In this document: one piece after another, positions 34,508 to 41,805 of the stretch
Layout: each line of letters begins with the position of its first letter
How positions within the stretch are numbered: position 1 is the stretch's first letter
Assembly (NCBI GenBank): GCA_023819375.1
Contig: JAMWDI010000003.1
Coordinates: 124,001-188,000, forward strand
DNA from: Candidatus Omnitrophota bacterium
Lineage (GTDB): Bacteria; Ratteibacteria; UBA8468; B48-G9; JAFGKM01
Length of the DNA stretch: 64,000 nucleotides
Direction: 5' to 3'
Program-made: the position numbers and the translations under genes
The notes under the pieces: model-generated
Databases searched by the model: none
Seen by the model: the letters and a program-made list of their open reading frames with translations, nothing else
Told to the model about the DNA's origin: nothing

Positions 34508-35248
34508 ATGAAATTTAAACCAGATTTACTTTGGCTTGGCGAAAAATGGCTTGAATCCAAAATCCAGAGGATGCAGAATCTTCTTAAAATAGCCCTTCCA
34601 GATGAGGCGCTCTACAGGGAAATAATGCTTTCTCTCGGTTATCCGAAAAATAAGGTTAATTTTTTGGAATTGGCTTTGATAACTCCATATGCAGAAATAA
34701 AAAAATTAAAAGAAAAAACTACAATACAACAGGCACTTTTATATAGAGCAGGATTTATAGATGAAAAAGAGGGATTACCTGAAAATTTTGATTTTTCATT
34801 AAGGATGGACAAAAGTATATGGGAATATAAAGGAATAAGACCTGCAAACTATCCAGAAAAAAGAATTAAAGGTATATCCCCTCTCCTATCAGAAAGTATA
34901 GAAAAAGGATTGGTTAATTTCTTTCTTGAAAAAATAAAATCTCAAACAAAAAATAAGAATGTTAAATCTGCTTTAAAAAATATAATGAATTTTAAAGGTA
35001 TTGGGATTCAGAGAAAAGAGGAGATGTTTTTCAATATTATTATGCCTTTTATGATTGTTTTTACAGAAAATAGAGATATCAAAAAATTTCTAAAATATAT
35101 GTTTGAAAACTATCCACCTCTTGCTCAAAATAAAATTATAAAGTCATTTAATGTTCAATATCCTGAAATCAAACTGAAAAATGTCAAAGCTTATATGGGT
35201 GCTATATTTTTTCAATCTAAGATTCAACATTTTCCAAAAGATGTTTGA
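34508..35248 (+). CDS. Half-length DUF2851-family protein
   Basis: A 246-residue protein from ATG 34508, ten bases after the GGCT-like gene. It matches the C-terminal half of DUF2851 proteins: ALYREIMLSLGYPKNKVNF, then QQALLYRAGFI, GIRPANYPEKRIKG and KGIGIQRKEEMFFNIIMPF. Full family members are about 400-450 residues, so the N-terminal half is missing and this is either a truncated gene or a natural short form. The family has no proven function. It belongs to the operon by spacing. The frame continues past its TGA into a methylase-tail remnant in the same frame. Confidence 0.7.
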   Translation: MKFKPDLLWLGEKWLESKIQRMQNLLKIALPDEALYREIMLSLGYPKNKVNFLELALITPYAEIKKLKEKTTIQQALLYRAGFIDEKEGLPENFDFSLRMDKSIWEYKGIRPANYPEKRIKGISPLLSESIEKGLVNFFLEKIKSQTKNKNVKSALKNIMNFKGIGIQRKEEMFFNIIMPFMIVFTENRDIKKFLKYMFENYPPLAQNKIIKSFNVQYPEIKLKNVKAYMGAIFFQSKIQHFPKDV

Positions 35249-35320
35249 ATTGACCAGTTAGTTTACAAATTGTATGATTTAACAGAAGAAGAGATAAGAA
35301 TAATAGAAGAAAAAAATTAA
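35249..35320 (+). pseudogene. Orphan C-terminal tail of an Eco57I-type methylase
   Basis: Directly after the DUF2851 stop, and in the same frame, 23 codons read IDQLVYKLYDLTEEEIRIIE and end at TAA. This is the well-known closing helix of many Eco57I-type R-M methylases (typically ID-x-LVYELYGLTEEEI). No methylase body precedes it, so it is a leftover of another methylase gene lost by recombination. The large methylase in this cluster ends differently (FDALGLTEEERKEVYW). Confidence 0.6.
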
Positions 35321-35370
35321 CTTTTTGATAAATAAATCTTTTTCTCAAATTTGCAAGATAAAAATAGAAG

Positions 35371-35790
35371 ATGAAAATAGTAAGAAAAAATTTAAAAATA
35401 AATGATAAAAAAATAATTCAAAAGAATAATTTGCAAAATTCAAGAAGTAATGCTGATTATTTTTTGTTAGAACTTTTTAAAATAATTATTACTGTCTCTG
35501 GAATCAGTTTAACTTTATGTTTGAGTTTAATGCCTTCTTTTTTAATAAAAAAGAAACTTATTAAAATCTCAATGGTTTTGTTATTTATTTCAATTATTTC
35601 TTCAGTTATAGGAATAGGTGAACTTCAAGGGCTTGTTTATAAACATGAATGGGAAATTTCGTCTAAAAAGGATTTGGTGAAGAAACCTTTAATGGGAAGT
35701 ATGAAAGGTTTAGAAATGAGTGGTTGGATTTCATATGTGTGTTTTTTATTTGGAATGTTTTTGATTTTTATATCTATTTTGTTATTATAA
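35371..35790 (+). CDS. Small membrane protein of unknown function
   Basis: A 139-residue protein with a basic, polar N-terminus (about 30 residues rich in Lys and Asn) and three predicted membrane spans: about 31-54 (LFKIIITVSGISLTLCLSLM), 64-84 (ISMVLLFISIISSVIGIG) and 117-139 (ISYVCFLFGMFLIFISILLL). I recognise no family. Only one base separates it from the class II amidotransferase, with which it is probably co-transcribed. No clear ribosome site. Confidence 0.6.
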   Translation: MKIVRKNLKINDKKIIQKNNLQNSRSNADYFLLELFKIIITVSGISLTLCLSLMPSFLIKKKLIKISMVLLFISIISSVIGIGELQGLVYKHEWEISSKKDLVKKPLMGSMKGLEMSGWISYVCFLFGMFLIFISILLL

Positions 35791-35791
35791 A

Positions 35792-36571
35792 ATGTGTAGA
35801 TTGTTTGGGATAGTTGCGAATAAAAAGGTTGATATAAAGTTTTCAATGTTAGAGGCAAGTAGGAGTTTTAAATTACAAGGTAAAAAGAATCCAGATGGTT
35901 GGGGAGTTGGATGGTATGAAGAAGGTAAAGTTAAAATTGTAAAATATGGAGAAAATGCATTTTATTCAAATAGATTTGATGAACTTGTAAAACAACTTAA
36001 AGCAGAAATTATAATAGCACATGTCAGAGATGCATCTTGCGGAAATACATCAGATGAAAATGCTCATCCATTTGGATATAATAACTGGATATTTGCTCAT
36101 AATGGAACGATAAATAAAAAAAGAATAGAGAATTTATTAAAAGAACCTTATAGTCAGAATTTTACAAGTGAGCCAATAGATAGTGAAATTTATTTTAGAT
36201 ATATAATTCAGTGTATTGAAGAGAAGAAAGATGTAATAAAAGGCATAGAAGAAGGTGTTAAAGAGGTGATAAAAGAAGGATGTTGTGGAGCGAATTTTTT
36301 ACTGTCAGATGGTGAAAAACTATATGCCTTTAAGTATGGAAGAGATTTATTTTATTTAAAGAGAGACAAATTAACAGGTCTATCTTTTAAATCAAAAGAA
36401 ACAAATTTAAATGCACTTATTAAATCAAAAATGGCTTCTTCTGAAAAGGCGATACTTGTTGCTACTGAAAGATTGACTGATGAGAACTGGCAAATTTTAA
36501 ATGATGGAGACCTTCTTATAATTGATAAACTACTTCAAATAAACATAAAGAAACTTAATTTATATTTGTAA
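35792..36571 (+). CDS. Class II glutamine amidotransferase-like protein
   Basis: A 259-residue Ntn-hydrolase of the GATase_4 group. The catalytic Cys follows the initiator Met in MCRLFGIVANK. PDGWGVGWYEEGKVKI, IIAHVRDASCGNTSDENAHPF and WIFAHNGTINKKRIE are the glutamine-site motifs. It has only the glutaminase domain, like YafJ, and no synthetase partner, so its amide substrate is unknown. No signal peptide. It is the last gene before tRNA-Leu on this strand. Confidence 0.9.
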   Translation: MCRLFGIVANKKVDIKFSMLEASRSFKLQGKKNPDGWGVGWYEEGKVKIVKYGENAFYSNRFDELVKQLKAEIIIAHVRDASCGNTSDENAHPFGYNNWIFAHNGTINKKRIENLLKEPYSQNFTSEPIDSEIYFRYIIQCIEEKKDVIKGIEEGVKEVIKEGCCGANFLLSDGEKLYAFKYGRDLFYLKRDKLTGLSFKSKETNLNALIKSKMASSEKAILVATERLTDENWQILNDGDLLIIDKLLQINIKKLNLYL

Positions 36572-36665
36572 TCCTCAGGTTTCCATATAAGGACACCTCG
36601 GAAGTGGAATTTGGAGATTGTGGATTTTCAAAGGTTTCGAGATTGGGATGAGGAGATAATTTTAC

Positions 36666-36694
36666 TTGATTATTAAAAAAAATTGAAATATAAT
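36666..36694 (+). promoter_or_regulatory. Promoter of tRNA-Leu
   Basis: TTGATT (36666-36671), 17 bases, TATAAT (36689-36694); the mature tRNA starts nine bases later at 36704, so transcription begins almost at the mature 5' end. Confidence 0.7.
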
Positions 36695-36703
36695 TAATAA
36701 AAA

Positions 36704-36788
36704 GCCGGGATGGCGGAAAGGAAGACGCAACGGACTTAAAATCCGTTGGGAGTTTTCTCCCGTGAGGGTTCGAATCCCTCTCCCGGCA
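36704..36788 (+). tRNA. tRNA-Leu (anticodon TAA)
   Basis: An 85-base class II tRNA. The acceptor stem GCCGGGA pairs with TCCCGGC (36781-36787), with A as discriminator. The anticodon loop reads TAA within ACTTAAAAT. A long variable arm (GGGAGTTTTCTCCC) is typical of Leu. The T arm has GGTTCGAATCC. No encoded CCA. Confidence 0.95.
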
Positions 36789-36952
36789 TTTGTTTATCAA
36801 TGTATTTCTAAATTTAAAATGTGAAATTTTATTCATTTTTATTCTTTTTCTGTACCAAAATTTTATACCAATTTTTTCTCTTTTATTTCCTGTAAACATA
36901 AAATATGGAACCCAAATCAGTTTTGTAAATTGTAAAATTTTTTTATGGATGT

Positions 36953-38563
36953 TTAGGGATTAATGTAATATATGCCGTAATTTTCTTCATGTAAGTAATT
37001 GTTTATGATTTTTATTTCAAAAACCCAATCTTTTGGAGAAAACATATATTTTGGAGGTATTCTACCAATTCCTTGAAATACACATTTCAGTTCAAGTATA
37101 TTTTCAGTATATATTGGATTCATAAAAATTGTAAAAATTCCCTTCTTTCCTGTTTGAATAAAAATAGGTATTTCCTTTGTTTCTACTATTTTCCTTTCCG
37201 GAGATAAAATAGAAAGAACAATTTTCCCTTCAAAGTTATAATTTCCATAATTAGATAAAGTAATTTCACAGGAAGGAGTATAATATGGTGGAGGGTTTTC
37301 TTCTAAAATTTTCCCAAATTTTTCAAGGATTTTTTCGTGTCTTTCTGATTCAGGAATAGAAAAAGTTTTGCAAAATTTTTTTAATGGAGGATCTCCATCC
37401 CAAAAACTATATACTTTTACTTTCAACCATTTTGCAAAATCCATTTCATCTATTAAATTATTTATAAATGTAAAAATTTCCTCTATATGTAAATCAATAG
37501 TTAATACGTAAAGATCTACAAAGTCATCATAATTATATGATAAAAGATCACTTTTTAAATAAACTCCCTTTTTATTCTGTAATTTTTCGTATAGGATGTC
37601 AAAATCATTTGCAGAAATTTCTAAAATTTTTTTGTTAAAATTTACTTCAGAAAAAATATTTTCAAAAAAATCTTTAGATGTTTCCATATTTTTCCTTACC
37701 AATTCTATACCAGCATAATATTTTGCTGTTCGTAAATCTTTACATATTAAATCTATTAATTTTTTATCCCTTGAAATATCTTTTTGTAATTCTTTAAGTT
37801 TGCTTAAAGTAATTCTTGGCAATTTAAATGATGAAAGGGGCGATTTTACAGTAATTGTTTTGGGTGAGTAAATATTTTCCTGTATATCATAAAAGTAAAG
37901 GGTTTCGCTTAATTTTGAAATTAAGTTTTTATAAATCAAATTCAAATACATTACGTACCCAAAAACTATGTAATAATATATTTTTTCTCTTTCAGAATAA
38001 TGGATAGATACATTTAAAGCATTTTCAAAATTTTTAATTCCTTCTTTGAAGTACCCATTTTTCAGATTTTCTTTTCCCTGAGAAATTAAATTCAGTATTT
38101 TATTTTTTTCTTCTTCTCTTAAAAGGTTAATATCAAGGAAAGGCCATCCAATCAATATTTCTTTATCATCTCTCAAAATTAAAACTGCTTTTGGCACTTT
38201 AATATTTTCAATTTTTAATTTTTTATTTAATGTTTCAAATTTAAAAAATTTTTGATTATCTATTGCAAGGATAATGTCATTAACTTTTAAATTTGCTCTT
38301 TCAGCAGGAGAGGAAGGAACAATTTCTTCTATCAAAAATCCCTTTTTTTCAATTTTTTTTAATTTCAATCCAAGTTGTTTATAAATTTCTTCTTCTGCTT
38401 CCTTTTCCTTTATTTCTTCCTCACTTGTGATTTTTTTTTCGTCATATTTTTCTTCAACTGTTTCTTTTGAAAAATCTTTATCAGTTGAAATTTCTTGAGA
38501 AAAAGAAAGAATAGTTGTAAAACATGCAAATAATATCAATTTAATTATAATATCCTTGCTCAT
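36953..38563 (-). CDS. Exported PDZ-domain protein
   Basis: A 536-residue protein with an N-terminal signal peptide (IIIKLILFACFTTILSFSQ), a Glu/Lys-rich linker (about 25-60) and one PDZ domain at about 60-135 (GFLIEEIVPSSPAERANLK, then VNDIILAIDNQKF). The remaining 400 residues are not recognised; residues 150-230 could be helical repeat-like (ILNLISQGKENLKNGYFKE), and the last ~100 look like a beta-sandwich (EITLSNYGNYNFEGKIVLS). No protease domain is present, so it is a periplasmic scaffold or adaptor. A promoter is seen 12 bases before the ATG. It is followed by tRNA-Leu on the other strand. Confidence 0.75.
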   Translation of the reverse strand: MSKDIIIKLILFACFTTILSFSQEISTDKDFSKETVEEKYDEKKITSEEEIKEKEAEEEIYKQLGLKLKKIEKKGFLIEEIVPSSPAERANLKVNDIILAIDNQKFFKFETLNKKLKIENIKVPKAVLILRDDKEILIGWPFLDINLLREEEKNKILNLISQGKENLKNGYFKEGIKNFENALNVSIHYSEREKIYYYIVFGYVMYLNLIYKNLISKLSETLYFYDIQENIYSPKTITVKSPLSSFKLPRITLSKLKELQKDISRDKKLIDLICKDLRTAKYYAGIELVRKNMETSKDFFENIFSEVNFNKKILEISANDFDILYEKLQNKKGVYLKSDLLSYNYDDFVDLYVLTIDLHIEEIFTFINNLIDEMDFAKWLKVKVYSFWDGDPPLKKFCKTFSIPESERHEKILEKFGKILEENPPPYYTPSCEITLSNYGNYNFEGKIVLSILSPERKIVETKEIPIFIQTGKKGIFTIFMNPIYTENILELKCVFQGIGRIPPKYMFSPKDWVFEIKIINNYLHEENYGIYYINP

Positions 38564-38575
38564 TTCAAACTTTTT

Positions 38576-38604
38576 ATTATATCAGTAAATTTGCAATAAA
38601 TCAA
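38576..38604 (-). promoter_or_regulatory. Promoter of the PDZ-protein gene, near-leaderless
   Basis: On the - strand TTGATT (38604-38599), 17 bases, perfect TATAAT (38581-38576), then 12 bases to the ATG at 38563 without a Shine-Dalgarno. The predicted transcript start is within about six bases of the AUG. Confidence 0.6.
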
Positions 38605-38611
38605 AATAAAT

Positions 38612-39868
38612 TTAATGGGATAGAATTGGTGGCTCCTTATATTGAGAAACCTCCCTTACCATTTTCATAACTCTTATTATATTTTCTCCAAGTATATTTC
38701 TTATTTCTTTTTCAGAAAGTCCTCTTTGGACAAGTCCAACTGTGAATAAAGGAAAGTTTGTCCATACAAGAGATTTCGTTTTTTCTGATATTTTAACTTT
38801 TTTATTTTTTACTCTCCAGAAATTATTCCATTTATTTCTTATTTTTATACCTCTTTTTTTCATAAAGGAGTTTAACTTTTTATATTCAATTTCAAGTTCT
38901 GGTGGTTGATAAGCGATATCTGTGCCAATTGCAACATATTCAGATCCAAATTTTTTAACAACATAAACTATATGATCAAGGAAAGCATTTATATCACAAG
39001 TTCGTCCAAGAAAAAACGGAATACAGCAAATACCTATAAATCCTCCAGTATCCGCTATTTTTGATATAACCTTATCTGTTTTATTTCTTGGATGCTCCCA
39101 CAAAGACATACAAGCAGAATGGCTGACAACGACAGGCGCAGAAGAGATTTTACAAGCATCAAGGCAAGTTTGTAAACTACTATGAGCAACATCAACAATA
39201 ATCCCAATTTTATTCATTTCCTTTACTACAACTTTCCCAAAATCACTTAGCCCTCCATCTTTTTCTTCCATACAACCATCTCCAATTAAGTTTCTCCGGT
39301 TATAAGTAAGATGCATCATTCTAACGCCTAATTGATAGAAGACTTTTATGTATTTTATCTCGTCTTCAACAGAAATAAACTGATTAGTTAAAGGAACTCC
39401 ATTTGTTGTTAAACATAAACAATGGGCGTTTGCTTTTTTGGCAACAATTACTTCTTCTGGAGATGTTATTTTTCTTAAAGAGGGTTTCAATAAGTCAGTT
39501 AGCCAGATAAACCGTGCTAATCTCTTTATCAATATTTCTATAAGATTACTTTCCTCTCCTGCATTTTGAGTTATACAAGTTACTCCTGCGGTTTCCCATA
39601 TTTTTAAAAACTCTTCTCTTGTAGAGAAATCTTTTAAATATCCTGTCTGTGTGATTTCTTCTTTTAAGTCTAACATTTCAATCTCAGAAGCACCATCTTT
39701 GACTATTTTTTCTATTTCTTTGGATTTGAAATAATAAAGGGGAGCAAAGCCGTAAGCATCCCATACAATTGATTCTTTATGAATTTTTATACCTTTTTCA
39801 AATTCTTTTCTCGATGGTTTTAAAATATTTAGTGCTATGTCCCAGCATTTTTTTACTTCTTTATTCAT
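38612..39868 (-). CDS. M19-type membrane dipeptidase-like protein
   Basis: A 418-residue protein of the amidohydrolase-fold M19 family, which in bacteria cleaves dipeptides. It has GVRMMHLTYNRRNLIGDGC, MNKIGIIVDVAHSSLQTC, VVSHSACMSLWEHPRNKTD, and GSEYVAIGTDIAYQPPE, the last three carrying His and Asp of the metal site. However, the first metal motif (usually D-x-H-x-D) reads IVWDAYGFAP, so a zinc-ligand His appears to be missing and the activity may differ. No signal peptide, so despite the family name it is likely cytoplasmic. TATAAT is 13 bases before the ATG. Confidence 0.85.
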   Translation of the reverse strand: MNKEVKKCWDIALNILKPSRKEFEKGIKIHKESIVWDAYGFAPLYYFKSKEIEKIVKDGASEIEMLDLKEEITQTGYLKDFSTREEFLKIWETAGVTCITQNAGEESNLIEILIKRLARFIWLTDLLKPSLRKITSPEEVIVAKKANAHCLCLTTNGVPLTNQFISVEDEIKYIKVFYQLGVRMMHLTYNRRNLIGDGCMEEKDGGLSDFGKVVVKEMNKIGIIVDVAHSSLQTCLDACKISSAPVVVSHSACMSLWEHPRNKTDKVISKIADTGGFIGICCIPFFLGRTCDINAFLDHIVYVVKKFGSEYVAIGTDIAYQPPELEIEYKKLNSFMKKRGIKIRNKWNNFWRVKNKKVKISEKTKSLVWTNFPLFTVGLVQRGLSEKEIRNILGENIIRVMKMVREVSQYKEPPILSH

Positions 39869-39881
39869 TTTTCTTTTAGGG

Positions 39882-39910
39882 ATTATAACATTAATTTTCT
39901 TTGTGGTAAA
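39882..39910 (-). promoter_or_regulatory. Possible promoter of the M19 gene, near-leaderless
   Basis: On the - strand TTTACC (39910-39905), 17 bases, TATAAT (39887-39882), then 13 bases to the ATG at 39868. The -10 is perfect and the -35 is weak. No Shine-Dalgarno is seen in the short leader. Confidence 0.45.
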
Positions 39911-39951
39911 GTTAATTCTGCAAAAGAAATTTTACTTCTGAAAAAAGAGAA

Positions 39952-39980
39952 TTGACAATTCAGTTCTTAAGGGATAAATT
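39952..39980 (+). promoter_or_regulatory. Possible promoter of the membrane-protein/POR operon, leaderless
   Basis: TTGACA (39952-39957), 17 bases, TAAATT (39975-39980), then eight bases to ATG 39989. It would produce a leaderless mRNA for the membrane protein that precedes the POR genes. Confidence 0.45.
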
Positions 39981-39988
39981 TAACAAAT

Positions 39989-40672
39989 ATGAAAAAGATT
40001 TACAGAGATGTTTTGAAAATCAAAAAAAAAGAGTTTTTTCTGTTTTTACTTACTTTTTTATATGTTTTTTTAAAGAATTTATTTTTACAAAAAATTACTT
40101 CCTTCTTTTTTATCTCATTTTTGTTTGAGATTTATATTACAATTTGCGTTTATTATGGAATTAAAAAATCACTTTACGATGGAGATTTTTTCTTTCTGGA
40201 TATTTTTAAAGGTGGATTTTATTATTTTCCCTTTATTTTAACTTATAATTTTTTACTTGCAATTTGTGGTGGATTAGTTTATTTAATTGCAACAGGCTTG
40301 ATAAATTCTATAAAAACCTTTTCAGGTTATTCAATTTTTCTTTTTATTTTGATAATTATCTGGGCTTCAATTCCTTACTTTTTTTTATTTCTTACAATTT
40401 ATACTCCATTTATAATGTTGATTGAAAACGAAACTCTTATGTGTTCTATAAATAAAAGTGTAAAATTCATAAGAGAAAATTTGAGTTCTTTAATTTCACA
40501 TTTTTCTCCTTTCTTGTTTCTCTGGGTAATTTTTTTTACAATTTTTAATAAATATGGTAAAATTTTTTCTTTGAAACTTTTTTTGTTGGCTGTAGTATCT
40601 TTACTTGAAATTTTAACAGTTAAATTTGTATTTATAGTATACAAGGGAGTGAAAAATGAGAGAAGTTTTTGA
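39989..40672 (+). CDS. Polytopic membrane protein of unknown function
   Basis: A 227-residue hydrophobic protein with about six predicted spans, for example FLLTFLYVFLKNLF, FFFISFLFEIYITICVYYG, FILTYNFLLAICGGLVYLIA, FLFILIIIWASIPYFFLFL, HFSPFLFLWVIFFTIF and LKLFLLAVVSLLEILTVKF. The layout loosely resembles DUF4013/YciC-like membrane proteins, but I see no defining motif. It overlaps the POR gamma gene by 17 bases and so heads that operon, yet nothing in it suggests a redox role. Confidence 0.7.
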   Translation: MKKIYRDVLKIKKKEFFLFLLTFLYVFLKNLFLQKITSFFFISFLFEIYITICVYYGIKKSLYDGDFFFLDIFKGGFYYFPFILTYNFLLAICGGLVYLIATGLINSIKTFSGYSIFLFILIIIWASIPYFFLFLTIYTPFIMLIENETLMCSINKSVKFIRENLSSLISHFSPFLFLWVIFFTIFNKYGKIFSLKLFLLAVVSLLEILTVKFVFIVYKGVKNERSF

Positions 40673-41234
40673 AATAAGGTGGCATGGAAGAGGGGGACAA
40701 GGTGCAAAAACAGCAGCACTTCTTTTTGGAGACGCTTGTCTTGCAACTGGAAAATATATTCAAGCATTCCCTGAATATGGTCCAGAAAGAATGGGAGCAC
40801 CTGTTACGTCTTTCAATAGAATAAGTTCCAAACCAATAAGAATTCATTCTGGTATAGAAAATCCAGATATTGTTGTTGTTCTTGATTTTACATTAATTCA
40901 ACAGGTAAATGTATGTGAAGGGCTTGACGAAAAAAATGGGATTTTATTGATCAATACTCCAAAAACACCAAACGAAATAAGAGAAAAGATAGGGTTTAAG
41001 GGAAAAATTTTTACAGTAGATGCTTCTAAAATTGCTATGGAGACAATAGGAAGGAATATTCCGAATACCCCAATGATGGGGGCTCTTGTAAAAGTTACAA
41101 AAATTTTAACTCTTGAAGAACTTCTGCAAGACACAAGAAAGAAACTTGAAGTGAAATTTAGAAATAGACCAGAAATAATAGAAGGTAATTTGAAAGCAAT
41201 TGAAAGAGCATATTATGAGGTAAAAGGAGATTGA
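40656..41234 (+). CDS. porG: 2-oxoacid:ferredoxin oxidoreductase, gamma subunit
   Basis: A 192-residue gamma subunit of a pyruvate- or 2-oxoacid:ferredoxin oxidoreductase, which joins 2-oxoacid oxidation to ferredoxin reduction and acyl-CoA formation in anaerobes. The signature is RWHGRGGQGAKTAALLFG, then AFPEYGPERMGAPVTSFNR and ADIVVVLD-like PDIVVVLDFTL. AAGGGAG precedes the ATG. The operon order gamma, delta, (extra gene), alpha, beta follows the four-subunit type of thermophiles such as Thermotoga, apart from the extra gene. Pyruvate as substrate is likely but not proven. Confidence 0.95.
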   Translation: MREVFEIRWHGRGGQGAKTAALLFGDACLATGKYIQAFPEYGPERMGAPVTSFNRISSKPIRIHSGIENPDIVVVLDFTLIQQVNVCEGLDEKNGILLINTPKTPNEIREKIGFKGKIFTVDASKIAMETIGRNIPNTPMMGALVKVTKILTLEELLQDTRKKLEVKFRNRPEIIEGNLKAIERAYYEVKGD

Positions 41235-41236
41235 AA

Positions 41237-41524
41237 ATGGAAAAGAAAATGACTTGGAAAGAATTAATTGTCGGCGATATTCTTGAAGGAGGGACATCTT
41301 TAAAGTTTAAAACAGGGAACTGGAGAAGCAAAAGACCTGTTCATATCCCTGAAAAGTGTATTAATTGTTTGATTTGCTGGATTAGTTGCCCTGACGATGC
41401 TATTATTGTTGATAAAGAGAATGGCAAATTTTTAAGTTTTAATTATGATTATTGTAAGGGATGTGGGATTTGTGCATATGAATGTCCTAAAAAAGCGATT
41501 GAAATGAAGGAGGAAACAGTTTAA
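41237..41524 (+). CDS. porD: 2-oxoacid:ferredoxin oxidoreductase, delta subunit (2x[4Fe-4S])
   Basis: A 95-residue ferredoxin-like subunit carrying two CxxCxxCxxxC clusters: CINCLICWISCP and CKGCGICAYECPKKAI. It relays electrons from the TPP-bound intermediate to ferredoxin. The N-terminal part (WKELIVGDILEGGTS, then WRSKRPVHIPEKC) matches PorD. I use ATG 41237, eight bases after AAAGGAGA; a TTG two codons earlier overlaps the porG stop. It ends in TAATG shared with the next start. Confidence 0.95.
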   Translation: MEKKMTWKELIVGDILEGGTSLKFKTGNWRSKRPVHIPEKCINCLICWISCPDDAIIVDKENGKFLSFNYDYCKGCGICAYECPKKAIEMKEETV

Positions 41525-41805
41525 TGAAAAAGAAACTTTATTTTGCTTTAATCCTTTTTCTTTCTGGATGGCTTTTTTCAGGAGTTCAGTATATTGTTTT
41601 CAAAAATAAGGAAGAAAAATTAAGAGAAGAAATTGTTGAGAAAGAAAAAGAAATTGTGACTTATAAATCATTTTTAACAGAGATTAAAAAAGCAAAAGAG
41701 GAAGTGGATAATATTTTAAAAAGTTTAAATAATTTGAAAATGAAACTTCAGGAGATCGAAAATAAAGTAGAACAAGGGGAGAGAAATGGGAATAAAGGTA
41801 GTTAA
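41524..41805 (+). CDS. Small membrane-anchored coiled-coil protein inside the POR operon
   Basis: A 93-residue protein not recognised as a known subunit. An N-terminal hydrophobic segment (KLYFALILFLSGWLFSGVQY, residues 4-23) serves as an anchor or signal. The remaining ~65 residues are a charged coiled coil (KEEKLREEIVEKEKEIV and LKMKLQEIENKVEQG). It begins with AAGGAGG and TAATG overlap with porD and overlaps porA by 20 bases, so it is firmly embedded between delta and alpha. A guess is that it attaches the oxidoreductase to the membrane or is an assembly factor. Confidence 0.7.
   Translation: MKKKLYFALILFLSGWLFSGVQYIVFKNKEEKLREEIVEKEKEIVTYKSFLTEIKKAKEEVDNILKSLNNLKMKLQEIENKVEQGERNGNKGS

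Noticed and set aside
36555-36899. A 114-residue - strand frame across tRNA-Leu
   Set aside because: Its RERDSNPHGRKL section is the classic antisense translation of a Leu tRNA, a well-known annotation artefact. No ribosome site.
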